Positions 47,601 through 62,600 of a stretch of DNA of 64,000 bases are shown here, one piece after another. A model generated the notes under the pieces. It saw nothing but the letters and a program-made list of their open reading frames with translations, was not told the DNA's origin and ran no database searches. Made by a program: the position numbers and the translations under genes. Each line of letters opens with the position of its first letter. Position 1 is the first letter of the stretch. Location of the stretch: the NCBI GenBank assembly GCA_963678675.1, contig OY783197.1, positions 2,390,400-2,454,399 of the forward strand. The letters run 5' to 3'. Origin of the DNA: Xiphydria camelus. Lineage: Eukaryota > Arthropoda > Insecta > Hymenoptera > Xiphydriidae.

Positions 47601-50600
47601 AAAAGCATTGTTTTTATGCATACGACCTTTTGGCATTAATGGCACGATATGTAGCATTTGCTTGCTTTTTTTTCGGTCTAAACGTGCTTAAAAAATCCAT
47701 ACTCTCTCAGAGTAAATCAATGGTTCTCCCAGGATTTTTAAGATTCTTAAAAATTCAAGGGTTTTTCCAGGTTTTCAAAGATTCAAGATTCAAGGGTCAC
47801 TGGCAACCCTGTATGATCAATTTCCTCACCCCGACGACCCCACGCGAAACCTGGATATTATCTTCTCAAGCTCGCGAAGCATCGACAAATCTGCCCAACT
47901 CGACAACACGACCAAACGTTTCCGCTGCAGCATTACGCGAGTCCTATTCAACAATTTCCCCGCCGAATTTAATTGACCCGCCGCGAAGCCAGCTGTTCTA
48001 CTTCGCGTGATTCCCAAACGTTATCGCGCAAATTTATCGGTTCGAATATCGACGATTTTGCGAGCGAGCTCAGCGCAACGTACCGGATGTCGTGCCTGCC
48101 GTGGCGCGCTGAGCCCGTATGCACGTAGCTCCGTGCATACGTGTCTATGTAAGCGTCATTACGTATGCGACATATATTTATCCCCGATCGCCCCATCTCT
48201 GGTACGATCGAGGAGACGTACTGCCCTGCCCTGCGCTACACACACACGTGCATAAATCTAGGATGCCCGGGAAAAAGAGTATAAGTCAAAGTCGCCTACC
48301 AAAATACTTCTACAATTTTCTTCTACTTTCCTAGAGATATTTGCGTGCTACATGCATTTAACGGTTCTTATGAGAAGTGTTATTTTCATTTTATACATTT
48401 TTTTCTCTCTCAACAGTTTGTGTTTCAATATAAACAAATGAAGGTGTTTTCTGAGCAACACCATTTTTTGACTTGTACTCTTTTTCCCGAGCATCCTAGA
48501 AATATTAAAGAAATACGGCAGGGGGCCGTTCGATCCTCCAACTTTCTCACCCTTCTGTCCTCCATCAAGGCGTACGTGTCGTGCTCCTTCTCCATCAGAT
48601 ACTTGAGCACGTCGTTGTGGCCTTCCGACGCCGCGAACCAGATCGGCGCGCTGCCGAGATTCGTCTCGCTCTTCGGGGAAGCCCCGCTGCCCACGAGGAG
48701 CTTGACCACGTCGAGGTAGCCGGCCCGGGCGGCGCAGTGCAACGGCGTCCAGCCGTTCTTGTCGGTGGCGTTTATCTCGGCGCCCTGGCCGAGGAGGACC
48801 TCGACCATCTGGTAGTGACCGTGCGTCGCCGCGATGTGGAGGCCGGTCTTGCCGTAACGATCGGCGCTGTGGAGCAGCTCCGCGGACCTGCTCAGGAGCA
48901 GACCCACCACGGTGATGTGTCCTCCGAAGCAGGCCAGGTGGAGCGGGTTGAAGCCGTTCTCCGTGGTGGCGGCTTCCACCTTTTTGCGGAAATCGTCAGG
49001 TGAAAATCGGTTTTCGAACGGGCGGAAGCGATCTACTGCAAACTACGTCGATACTGCGATAACTTGGAATTTTCTACGCTCGTTTACCACGTCTTTCTGC
49101 AACTCGCGTGTTGGCGTAGTAAGTTGTATAGAAAATTTGTACGTCTCATTCTACAATTTTCTACAACTTTTCACCACGTCGACGCAGTTTATCGTACATA
49201 TTCATAGACAAATTTCACGTTCTACAGTGTTCTACTACTTTCTGTGCCGTCGAAGCAAAAATGTCAAAATTTAGGAACATCGGTGGATATGAAAAAGCGC
49301 AGTTCTTGGTAGTTTTTCTGAAATTTGAAAGTTGCGGAAAATTTATACGACGTTCTACAACTCTCTGGTTTATCGTACTCATTCGTTAAAAAATTCTACT
49401 TTCTACGATTTTCCGTTACTTTCTACGGCATCGAAGGAGATGTGAAATGTTAGGAATATCAGTGGATATAATGAGAGGTGGTTCGTAAGAGTTTCCATCA
49501 AGTTCTACAGCTTTCCACGTCAATTTAACGCTTTATAAAAAAGCGAGCGAAACTAGGCAGTTTTGTGTAGAAAGTTCTAGTTTTCCGCATTAAAAATTGT
49601 ACTTCAGCCTAGTTTATCCTAAATTTTGCCGTAATTTGTTACAAATTTTTTCCCGTTAGAGGGAATGGCTGCACAAGCTTAATTATAGGATTCCCTGACT
49701 ATTTCAGATCAAAATTTTTAAGTATTTCCTGATATTTTTATTTCTTTATATATATTACTCCACTTTTTATTCGTAATTTCCAGTAAAAATCTGAAACTCC
49801 CTGACGTTTCCTTGACTTTCCCCTGACGGATCAAATTCCCTGACAATTCCCTGACAGTTTCTTGAATCGAGAACACGTCTAATGAGATATCAAGAACATG
49901 ATCTTACAAATTTTAAAAAATGCAGATTCTTGGTCGAAGACTGTATATTTATGATTCAATAATACGTTCGTTGGAATAAGAAATTCTTTCTTTCCCGAAA
50001 AAAAAAAGAAAATTTCTCAAGCCTGTCAAATATTTTCTTGCCTAAAGAAAACCACACAGAGAAAATTGAATGGTAACGATTACCAGCTAAAACTTCAAAT
50101 AGATAATAGCCTCGACAATATCGTGTTGAATAGTCTGCAAAATAATCATTATCACTATTCGAATGGTAATCATTACTATGCTGCAGATTATTCAACACGA
50201 TATTATCGAAGCTGTTACCTATTTACTATTTACCTATTCAATTATCTCCGTGCATGAAATTATATCATGGTTTCGACCGAAGAAAACATTTCGTTGCCAC
50301 CAACAATATTATTTCTCTCAGTGCGATCGAAACGATCGAGATTCAGATGCTCCCAGTCGTTTAACAGGGTGTCCAGTATAAATAGGTTCACAGTGAAATT
50401 CAAATACTTCTCAAGGACTTTTTAAGAATGTTTTCAATGAAACAAGAATATTTATCAAGTGAACGAATATAACGCTCCTATTCGCTCATTGGTCGCTGCC
50501 CGCTGCTCTAAGTGCTCAGTCTATACTGGATTTCACTCTTTAAAAAGTTCAATGATTCTCTTTTTAAAGCGAACGAAAAATAAAACGTCCAAGGATCTGC

Positions 50601-53600
50601 AACAAAATTCAAGTACACTTCCGCAACTTTCTAAGGACAAGCAAAGCTTAAGTACCCTTCAAGTACTTCAGGGATTTCAAGGACCGCCGAACACTATACG
50701 TCTAAATTTCCATCGCACCGCTTATCTCGCGCGAGGGCTGCCGTATAGGGTTGCGTTTAATTCACCTGAACCCCGGCTGAATTCAGCAGCAACCGCACGA
50801 CGTTCTCGTTGCCCGAATAGGCGGCCAGATGCAGGGGTGTCATGCCTGATTCGCTGCCCAATTCGCCAACGAGAGATCCGCCGGTCGGTGGGTCGGATTT
50901 GACGGTTCCAGGCACGTGGGTCAACAGCTCTCTGACGGTATCTGTGCGCAATAATTCATTCGGCTAGTGAGTCGGACGCAGAGTTAACAATGGGCATGTT
51001 CAGCACCTTTTTGTACAGCTGTTTAAAGTGCATGAATCGGAAGATTAGGATATTAAAGTAATGTAGGTAAAAAATGGGTCATTAAAAAAATGTTTTTCCA
51101 GTATTTTTGAGATGTTAAAAAAGGCATTCGTTTTAAAGCGTCGCACTTTCACCGCCATTTTAACTGACCAATCAGAGTCGGGCAACAGATTCTCCACCAT
51201 TCACAAACCCGGGTTTGGGCCCTTGCCAGTGGCTTTAGTGGCGTCACTAAGGATTTCGTTTGAATCAAAGTCAAACTTTAAACATACAAAAAAAGAAAGA
51301 AATTAGTGCTCAGAAAAAAAAAACAAACACATCTTATTAATAAGCACAAAAAGTATAACCGAATGAGCAAAAAAAATCGTGAACATGCCCATTCCACGAA
51401 GTGAAGAAAACGACGACGCGACCAAGCAAATATCCCCGTTAACTCTTTCCGCCCTTATCTCTGCATGCGATTTCAGTCGATGGACTGCGCGCGGGGGAAA
51501 CCCGACGGACGTCACACGCGTCGTTCCACGAATCCCCGGGCCGGTGTAGGTACATCCGGACTTTTTGCACGCGACGCAAAGACATTTTTCAGCGCGCGCA
51601 CCCTGGGCTTCGCGATTACGCGGCAAGCGCCACCCGCTCGTTTCTTACCTGTGCGGCCGTAACATAAATTATATTTAAGTATATCGCGCGCTGCTGTGGT
51701 GGGGGGGGGGGGGAAGGGTGGAATGCCACCCCCCGCGGTCTAGTCGCCTCTACGCGGGATTTCGAGAACGGTAATCGCTGTTCTCGTTAGGTCAAAAATT
51801 ACCCACAAAATTCAGAGGTGCAACGACTTCCTCCCACCCCTCGATATCATCGGATCTCGCCGTTCTCGAAACGCAGGGGTGCCCGATGGCGAGCAGAGCA
51901 CCCCGCGGTTTATAATTGCCCGTCTTTTTCCGCGAGCGAAACGAGGGGGTGGTTTTTACTTTTTTTTTTCTTTTTTCACAAAGATCCCCGCAGATTTCTC
52001 GCGGCTCGGGGAAGTTTCCTCGGGGAAATAATGCGAGACCTCGCGTCTCACGGGCAAGGTCTGACGTGTGTGCGTGATACGCGCGGAGGGTGTATCACAC
52101 AGCCGAGGTACATCGAAACCCCCTAGGCGTATCAGTTTCCATCTGATCCATCTCGCCATTGTTCCCCGACGGCGGGGATCGATCTCTTTCACGGAATTGC
52201 TAAATAGGTGGATACGCGTATATATATCGACCGTGTCGTAAGAATGACAATGGTTCACGGCGGGTGCCGTCATCGTCCGGACAAAAGACTTCGATTGTAC
52301 GTCTCTGACGCTGCGACGTCCTTGTTGCTCCCTGGCGGAAAAACATCTACGCGGATCTGACAAGGAAGCCGTCCCAGGTGTACCTCGCCAATTTCGTTCA
52401 TTCTGATATATCTTATTATTTTTAACAGAAACTGTGAATTTCAACCCTTACAATTTTTTAGTTAATTACCCTCAGGAGATGTAATAAATTGCATTTTTCG
52501 TAATTTTGTATGTAGATTATTATCTATTCTTCTACCCAAATAGCAGGAGATATCTGACGGATATCTCTACAAGATGTCTATATGTCTAGAAAATGACATA
52601 TATTATATATTTGGTATAATGTGGTTGAAATCTAGATGTAGACAGTGCGTAGATGACTGACAGATATCCTGAATTGACAAGAATCGATATTCTGTGTGGT
52701 AGATATAATAATTTCATGAAATATAAAAATAATAATTGAAAAAGGAATTACAAGGCTCTAGAGGGTGATTAAATGCTAGCTTCTCCAATTCGTGTTTTAA
52801 AGTTTTTTTATCAAAGAACGAGAAGACTAATGTAGAGCTTTATAATTCAGTTTCTTTAATGGTATTAACTTTTAATTTTAAACATTTATTTCATCTATCA
52901 CAGAATATCGATGTCTAATAGATGTCGTGACAGATATCTTCTGTTACTTGGGTATTACTTTTAAAGAATACCTGTTTACCACTAACTATGATTTACTAGA
53001 AGCAATGGAATTCACAGTAAATTGCAGTTTCTCGTAAACACATTTTCCACGACTGATTAAAACTTCCAAGTTTCTTCTACATCCTAGATGTAAAAAGCTG
53101 TAATTTACGTCGAACTAACGATGAGATTTGTTGCATACCGCGTACTTTCATAATTATTTGTGTAATTTATTGCGCAGTTTGTGATATAGTTAAGCGTATA
53201 GTATTGTAGATAGCGGTAGAAATTTTTTCCGTCGGGGCTTTCATCCCTTCCCCGGGGCGACGCGCGTTATTTCCGTAAATCTCGCCGGAGGACTTCCGGC
53301 CAGGCCGCGGAAATACGGTGTTCGCGTGTCGCGCGTCCTTGACCAAGAGGCCGGGCCGAATCGTCGACGCGAGGTGCGAGTCGTCGTCGTCGTCACGCGA
53401 AATTTAACGGCGCGCGACACCGTCGTCTTGCGCTTGCGATAACGCGCCATTCCGCGAGAAGAGCAGCCCCGCCGTTATTTTCGTATATCGGTCAATAGGC
53501 CAGGATCGGCCCCCGAATTTTTAATCTGGTGGAACACATCTGCGAGGAGTCCAAGACGGGGCGCGACGGCTATGTATAGACATACCATGTGAGGCTAAAC

Positions 53601-56600
53601 TTACTCGTCGGGAAAGAAACTCAAATCACTGTTATCTCATTATTTGTGAATTTGTGGTCTATATTGATATAAGACTTTTTTTTTTATTCACGGTATCAAG
53701 TAAAATGTGGATCTGTGGTATAAAGTATTACGCATCAATCATTTTTCGACGAATTAACGAATTAATTAATATTCATAGAACGGGTTATGAAAACTGAGAG
53801 AAGTATATATTAAAATAATTAAATTTTGTCAAATCACATTATTATTTAATGACTCCTTTTAGAACAAGAAGGAACTGAAATTAGAACACTCTTTTTTGTT
53901 TAGATTTCTATATAAATTCTTTAAAATCTTAACAGACTAGAAATCGAGCTGTTTGTGAGATTTGAGTATATTCGAAAAATTCCAGAAAACATTTCATTTC
54001 CCCTGACTTTACCCTGGATCCACATAATTCCCCGACAATTCCAGGTCTCCCGGAATTCCTTGACCGCAGGACATCGTATTATTGTAGATAAAAACGTAAT
54101 CTTCAAAAAAGTATTACACGAATATGCGCCAAAAGCTCATAGGTAATGAGATAATTAGCGATTGAAGTTTCTTTCCTGGCGAATTTAGCCTCACATGGTG
54201 CATGAGGCATTTAAATCGAGACCGGAGGGGGGGGGGGGGATTACAGTATTATTCGACCCTTTAGACGTAATTCGAAACGATGAAAACGATAAACTCTCAA
54301 CTGAGAAGCTGAATAATGGTGCTTTCAAAGGAAAAGCATTGAATCACAGAGGGGGAAAAAAGGGAGAAAATCGCGAGTTCCACGGTAGAACAGGGAATAC
54401 ACCGCGAATCTCCTTGCGCGTCAGCAATTACATCTGTCAGAGTGCGCGAGAAGGGATAATTCCTACTCACCCGCCTGGCCGAAGTAGGCCGCCACGTGAA
54501 GCGCGGTCACGCCCAGTTTCTTGCTGGAGATCCTCAGCGACTGAGTCGACCTCATCACCTCGAGCACCTGCCCGTGACCGTGCTGCGCCGCCAGATGCAC
54601 CGCGGTGAAGCCGGCGCGATTTTCGTCCGCGCAAGAGGCGCCGGCCCTGACGAGGGCCTTGACCACTTCGGCGTGGCCACCCTCGGCGGCCAGCTGCAGC
54701 GGCGTCGCCTCCGTCAGCTTGTTCCTCGCCGAGATCACGCCCTGCCGGTCGAACTTCATCAGCTCCTCGATCACCCGTACGCTGCCCTGCATGGCCGCGA
54801 TGTGGCCGCAGGTGTTGCCGTCCTTCGTGCAGGCCATGACCAGGCTCGGGTGACGCTGCAGGAAGAGCTGAGCCACCTCGGCGTAATTGTTCATGGCGGC
54901 CGCGTGGATCGGCTTCTGGCCCTGATCGTCGGTCGCGTCGATGCTCGCGCCGAGCTCCAGCAGCAGCTTGCAGACCTCGAGCTGGCCGGAGGCCGCCGCG
55001 AGGTGGAGGGGCGTTTGCTTGCGCAGCGTCAGCACGTCGATGGCCGCGGCGTGGTCCTGCACGAGGAACCTCACGAGGTGGGTGTAGCCGTTCATCGCCG
55101 CGAGATGGAGGGCGGTCCTGCCCACGCGCGACTTGGAGTTGATGAAGGCCTTGCTCGTGAGGAGAGCGTCGCAGACTTGGAGGTAGCCGCGGTCGGCGGC
55201 CAGGTGGAGCGCGGACCGGCCCTCCAGGTCGAAGACGTCGACGCGCGCGTGATTGGCGAGGAGCGTGGTCACCAGCTCCATGTGGCCGCGATGCGCGGCT
55301 ATGAGGAGGGGCGTCCAGCCGATCGCGTTCTGCCGGTTGAGCGCCTTCTGCACGTCGGTCGCCGACATGTGGCTTATCATCTCGCTGAGCACCTCGTTGT
55401 TGCCGGCCAGGGCGCAGTGGTGAAAGGCCGTCTCCTGCGCCTGCTTCGTCTGCAGCGAGACGTCGGCGCCGCCCTCGAGCAGGGCCCGCACCACGGCGCG
55501 ATCGTTGCCGGGCGTGATCACTTCGGCGGGCTCGATTTGCGCGGCGTAATGGAGAGCGCTCGCGCCCTCGTTCGTCAGGCTGTTGACGTAGGCGGTCGCC
55601 ACTTCGGGGCCCTTCTTGCTCTTCACGAATTCGATGAGGTGACGCACGACGTCCGCGCGACACCCTCTGCAGGCCAGGTGCAACGGGGTCTCGCCGTTCT
55701 GCGATGAAAATGCGTGTGTTTAGACGCAGTTCTGTCGACGCGATGTCTTAGCACAGGTGTGGGATAAAATTCGAATACTCTCTTTTCAAGTTTTCAAGAG
55801 TTTTTTTTTTCAGGATTCTCAACGATGTGAAGTGATCAGTGTTAAGCGATGAGAGCTCCTTTGAAAAAATATCGTAGATTCTTATAAAAAAAACTTGTAA
55901 AAATGACATAGAACCTCGAGATGGGAATTTGACGTGCTTCGGACACAGCAAAATTCCGGATATCTACTAATAGAAATCAGAGGAGGATGAATAGGAATGT
56001 ATTGAAATCTATGTGTGTCCGTACAAATCAATGAAATCCTGTAACGTTCTATTAGTAATTGCGAACGGAATGGCGTCTACAGGTCTTTATTTTCTTTATG
56101 GGATTCGACTTGTTCTTGCGAATACGTAAAAAAATTTGGTAAATTTCTATTTATCATCCCGGATACACATAGAACAGTTAGAATGGAATCTAGTAGAAAA
56201 TTTAACAGGATAAGATATCTCTGTAATTAGATCGAATAGAATCTAATGAATTCCTATTCGTCTTTCTCGAACTTTTCCAGTGAAAATATCTGGAATTGCT
56301 GTGTCTGAAGCGCATCAGATTCCCATAGAAATTGTCAATGGGAATTTATGGGATCTTTTCGATAGGGAGCTATGTTGTTGATTCATGATGAGCAAATAAA
56401 ATGATCGATACAGTGAAACAACAAGAATTAAGCGAACAAACGTAATATTCCTATTCACCCATTGGTCGCTGCTCGACGCACCCAGTCTACATTACACTGA
56501 GAGAAATAATTACTGGTGTAAAAAATATGTTCTTCAATCAGAAACACGATATACACAATTCCAGGATCAAGCCATGATTTTCTTCGTGTAAGAAAATGCT

Positions 56601-59600
56601 TGATAGGCTTAAGTAATTGTTCCTTTTTTCTCACGCAATAATAATATCTCCTCTCAACAAAGGTATCCTCGAATCAAGAATATTTATTCTTCGACCAGGA
56701 ATCTGTATTCTTAAACATTTTCAAGATCATATGTCTTCGATTCAAAACATTTCTTTCGACACTAGCAATTATGTATTTCTCTCGGTATAGACTTTTGAAC
56801 ATTCCGTAATTTCGTTTAAAGCGAAGGAAAAATAAAAGTACTTTTCCAGAATTTTCCTTTGACGAAGAAGCATTGTTCTTTTTTAGGACGGTGAACTTCG
56901 ATATCGACCTTCGGCCATACTTATATTTATTTCTAACTGTAATCATTGATGATAATATCCCTGGTGAAAATCTAGTAAGTACATAGATTTCGTTAAGAAT
57001 AGTAAGATACTATGAATTTTTATACGATTCGTGAAAACTCAAAGGAATACGACAAATTCTATCAATTTATGACGATTTTCACAAACACATTTTTTAATAG
57101 AATCTATCCAATCCAATGAGCAATGAATTAGAAATTGTCAAATACCGCTAAGCCTTTTCAAACATGCTTAATACAATTTGTCAACGAATTGTACGGAAAT
57201 TCGTATCACGAAATTACGTCAAATATTGACGGACCATCGAATCGATATCATCGAGACATAACGGATTTTCAACGCGCGGATGATAATTTCCGTCAAAATC
57301 TCGGAAATCCCCACACCACGTTTTCACCAAGAACGCAGCCCACCTTCGACTTGAACATAGGATCACCCCCGTCCTCCAGCAGGAGCAGCAGAGTCGCCGC
57401 GTTGCCGTGACTTGCCGCCACGTGGACGGGTGTCTGGCCGTCGTCGGTGGTGAGATTGGGACCGGCCCCCGACTTGAGGAGCATCAGCGCGCACCTGTCG
57501 CCGTCGGGCACCCGCGCGGCTATGTGGAGCGGCGTCTCCCTCAGCTTGCCGCCTCGCACGTGCACCTCGGCCCCGTAGCCCAGCAGGGTCTCCACGACGG
57601 CCGGCTTGGCGCTCTCCACGGCGATGTGGAGAGCCGTGTAATTGTCGTTCGTCGTCGCGTCCACCTGCACACGGACACCATATTGTCTGCGCTCGAAAGT
57701 CGACCGAATGAGGAACTTGCGTGATTTTCTTTTATTGGCTTGAAAAATAGAGTAAACAATTACAATTTCTCAACGGTATATGAACTTGTGGTGTTTTGAC
57801 GTGTCGGATGCCTTCGCAAGTTTGAGTTAAAAATGTAGCGTCTGAAGGAGCCGCGCAAACAGCGAGGAGCAATATGTGACGTCAGGCAACAGTAAAAGCG
57901 CTCTCGGCCAATCATACCGCGTTCCAGGTCGAGGTGTAGTTTAGGCGTTTGAGGCACGATTAATTAATTCTTTTTCTCTGATATAGTTACATATAGTCCG
58001 TCAGAGATAGTGACAGATTCTGGGGTGCCCCATTTTCGCATACAAGCCTCGAAGAGGGTTGAAAAGTACTTCGATTTTGAGTAGAATGAAGGGAAATTTA
58101 CGAATAGTCCCTGGGGATGACATATGGAAAATTCGATTTTTCTTAACAAAAAAATAAAAGGTGTCTCTCGCCCATTTTTTCACGCAAGCCTTGTTCACTA
58201 AATGATTAATTGATAACACCTGGCTTCGGAAAACCAAAGGCTTGAGCGTTGCAGGTGGCTAAAGGGTTGAAATAAGGGCGTAATCTTGTAAGGAAAAATC
58301 GAGATTTTTTGCCCGATCGCAGGTTTTATTAATTAATCATTTATAGCGAACAAGGCTTGCGTGAAAAAATTGGCAAGAGGTAACTTTTATTTTTTCGTTA
58401 AGAAAAATCGAATTTTCCACATGTCATCCCCAGGGACCATTCGTACGTTTCCCTTCATTCTACTCAAAATCGAAGTACTTTTCAACCCTCTTCGAGGCTT
58501 GTATGCGAAAATGGGGCACCAGAATCTGTCACTATCTGACGGTCTAATATTATTTAAAAAGACAGTGCTCCCTGGTTTTTCTAACAACACGATAGCTTCG
58601 TTCAGTAAAGTTGTCAAGGAAGAAGAAATGTCATGCGAGTCCCTCATTGAAAGAAACGCGAGCAGGCGCGCGCGCGCGCGACGACTGACCTTCTCGCCGC
58701 GCTGAAGGAGGGTGCTGATGATCCCCACGTGGCCGTACCTCGCCGCCGTGTGGATGGACCTCGCCCCGCGCTTGTTCGGCATGTGGAGGTAGACGCCCTT
58801 CTTGAAGAGCATGGTGGCGCACTCGGAGTGGCCGTTGAGCGACGCGATGTGCATCAGGGTCGAGCCGTCCTTGGTCCTCTCGAAGATGCTGGCCTTGAAC
58901 TTGTCGGCGAGCAGCTCGATTATCGTGGCGTGGCCGTTCTCGGCGGCCAGGTGCATCGGAGTGCGATCCTGGTGGTCGGCGATGGAGGCGGACGCCCGCA
59001 CGCCGTAGAAGTACTTCACCAGCGTCTCGTCGCCCTCGGCGCTCGCGATGTGGAGGGCCGTTTGACCGTCGCCCTGGAAATTACGGGACTTGTAGGCCGG
59101 TTCCTCTTCCTTTTTCTTTTTTTTTTTTACGGAGAGGCGCGTTGTCTCCTCCGGTGTCTTTTTTTGCTATTTCCTCGACGACCGTCACGAGGAACGCGCG
59201 AACGCACTGTATTCTTACTTCGAGGCGTTTCGGCGTGTTTGACACTCGCACCTTGTCGAACGGAATCCCTCGGATCGAATTCCTTGCCGTGAGTACCGAG
59301 ACCGCGAATAATTACGGATGTTTGCGATTCCCCGCGTGGAACGGCGGTTCCATCCTCCGCGCGTTTGAAGGAAGCGTCGCGACGAGAAGACCGGAAGCGC
59401 GGCGCGATACATTTCCAGCGGGACTCCGGTGCGACTGAGCACTCGCGCGAAACCCTTGTCGACGCATTGCGACAATTAGCCTCATACATTACGCATGCAG
59501 CCCTCCCACGGTTACCTCCCCCTCCCCTAAACATATAACTCTAATTGTATTCCAAGTGTGACGCACTCGGTCGACTGAACGAAGTTTTGTGAACCGTCAG

Positions 59601-62600
59601 GTCGGCTTCTTTTCCGTTCGACGCGGTGCTCCGTCACGGTGACGACCCTGTCGACCTTCCTCCCCGCCGTCCTTATCGCGAGTATTCTTATCGACTCGAC
59701 CGCGCCAGGCTACACATGCGTTTCGGCGAAAGAGTTAACGGATCTTTCCACGCAGCGAAGGACACGAGGAACAAATCGCTTGCGCGTTTCCGCTCGCGGG
59801 AAAACGCTCTGTAATTATATTGTACGTATGTCAGATCCCGAGTGCGCTGCTTCGCGTTCAATTTTGATCGAGCTGGAACGCATTTTATGTAGCTACTTTG
59901 AAACGATACGTTATTCGATTTGATGTATCTGATACGATGGTTGATGATATCAACGCGGAGAGAAGAAATATAACGAAAAAACCAAAGGGGAGGAACTACT
60001 CGGTACTGTTTCTTTGAATTTTCAAGTGCGCTGCGCTGGGAGAAATTTTTACCGGTGCTAAAAAAAATGATAACAAGAACATGACACACTTTCAGGCTCG
60101 AACCATGATTTTCTTCGTGCGAGATATTTGACAGAGTAATTGTTATTTTTTCGCGCAAAAAGAATTTCTCGTTCCGACGAAGGTATTCTTGAATCAAGAA
60201 TATATATTCTTCGATCAAAAGAAACTGTATTCCTGAGAATTTGTTGTATCCGTGAGTTCTTGATTCAAGACATATTTTTTTTCTAGCAATTATCTGTCAG
60301 TGTATCAGTGGATTTTAGTGATCAGGGTGGCTGCGAAAACGGAAACGAGTTGGACTTATCTTATTTTTGCAGAATTTGGCTTATTTCGGTCAATTATACT
60401 CGGAGACTTGTACGCTTTTTGGTGAAGCAACGATGCGCCTAAAATTCGGCACGTCGAAAACTACATAACGACAAAATACAACAATAAACGATTATTTCGG
60501 ACTTGCCTGGCTTTTGCGACAAACCGAAAACCGATAAATCCATTTTTTGTAGTTTCGAGAAAATCGACGAAAACCTATAGCACGTTATCACCTGGAAATT
60601 TGTGGAAAAATTTAACGTTAAAACGTGTTTTAGGAGTTGAAGCATAGAATTCTATTATTTGGTAAAAATTGAGTTAATAAAAGTTTTTTTTTAAAAAGAA
60701 AATTAGTTGGGTTTGCCTAAATATTGTTCAAAACTGGCGTTATTAGTACTGCTAATGATAATAATCGTAATCGCAATAATAAAAAATGTCTCATCATTAA
60801 TAATAATAATTTAATATTATTATTATAATTCAATATTTAATAAGAACACAGTAGTAGGGATTTATCGGCTTTTGCACAAAATATTGGATTTATCGGGTTT
60901 TGCTCGAAATGCTCAAGTTCATGTAGGATTTTACACACGGGAAATATTGGCTTTTTTGCTCAAATCTGACGTTGCATATCGACGGAGGAGACCGAAACGA
61001 ATAGGAAACGACGTGTACCTCATTTTTCTTCAAAAGTGGATTTATCGGGTTCTGCGCGATTCCTCCTCACGTGTTGTACTCACATTTTGCACGTCGACGG
61101 AAGTGCCGTAATCCACCAGTATCCGCACCATGTCGACATCCCTCCTCCTCGCGGCGAGATGCAGCGCCGTGTCACCCGCGGGCGTCGTCGCGCGGAGCTG
61201 GTCCTGCGCCTGCTGCGCGAGGAGCTCACGACACATGGACTGATTGCCGGCTTCGACGGCGAGGAGAAGCGGGATCTTGCCCCTCTGCAAACGCGAGCAA
61301 GACGCTAGAGCGACCGGTTCCGTCCGTCGTGCGATCGCGAGAAGAAAAAAAAGAAGGCGGGAGGAAAAATCCAAGCGACCCACACGCGAACTTCCGCCAC
61401 CGTCCTGGCGACGTTCTTCCAAGTGCCCTTCCCGGCGGCCGCCCGGCGCCGATTTCTCTCCACGAAATTCATGACCGGCGCGTCCGAGGCGCGATCGCCG
61501 GATTCCGATCCACGCGAGGACATCGCGAAGGACCGGGAAGTGCCATGCGTGACGCGGAGGCGAGGAGATTCGCGCGAGGACTAAAATTCCTGGAAGGGGG
61601 TGACGCGCGAGAATCGAAGAAAGAGTTTGCCCCCCCCATCGATATATAAATATATTCCCCGTTTCTCGTACACACGTCTCGATCTTGCGTTTCCACGTTT
61701 CGCCTCGTCCCCTGCAGGTCGATACCGCGTCGCGGTGTCCGCGTGCCTGGCGGGGTGACGGGGAACAAGGGGAGAGAGAGAGAGAGAGAGGAAAGTGCCG
61801 GTCTCCCGGTAAAAACTCGACAAAATCGAAGGGAGATGAGTTACGGAGGAGCGAGTCGAGCTGCGCGGCGGCGGTGCCAGGCGGCGATGTCGCGACGGGG
61901 CGTCACGCGAGGCTGCAGCACCCCCGTGAACGGGACCACGTCGGGAAATGGTAGACGAATCTCGGGTCCCCCTCTCGGCGGAAACTTCCGCCGTGGTTTC
62001 CGACCCCTTCGCGACGGTCGTCGACGCTGCTTGCGCGGCGGTGCGGGGAGAACTTACACCGTCCACCTTCGACCTGATGTCCTTTCCGGCCGCGGCGAGA
62101 AGGGCCCGGAGAATGGAGGTGGCTGTGCCCGTTTGTCTGGAGGCCACAAGATGAACGGCGGTCTGTTGTCTGGACTGGAAACGAATGAAAACGATTGGGA
62201 CGGGCGTTCTTCCGGCGTGCGCGGATCATTGGGAATCTCGTTGATTCCGAACGGAATGATTTCGAAGGATTGCGACGAAATGCGAAACTCGTGTATGTGC
62301 ATTGATAAAGAAATTTAGTCGAGTCGATAAGGCATGATTCCCCGAGACAATAATACCTTTTCCTTCTACCTGTATGTATCGCTTCTTAAAACCCATTAGT
62401 GCTCGTTGGTAATTTTGGTTGCCGAGCAATTTCTTTTTTTTTTTTTTTTTGAAACATTGGATTAAGCAATTTCGCGTTGTTTGATCAACTTCTCCAAAAG
62501 CCGTACTTTATCAAAGAAGAGTACGATTGCTGAAACCGATTTCTAAAGATCGAAGAAACGATTAACCGAATATTCGGAAACAAAAATTGTTTGATATTAT

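Noticed and set aside
54467..55707. Two further approximately 400-aa open frames over the ankyrin exon
   Set aside because: Frame shadows of the ankyrin repeats at 54471-55698.
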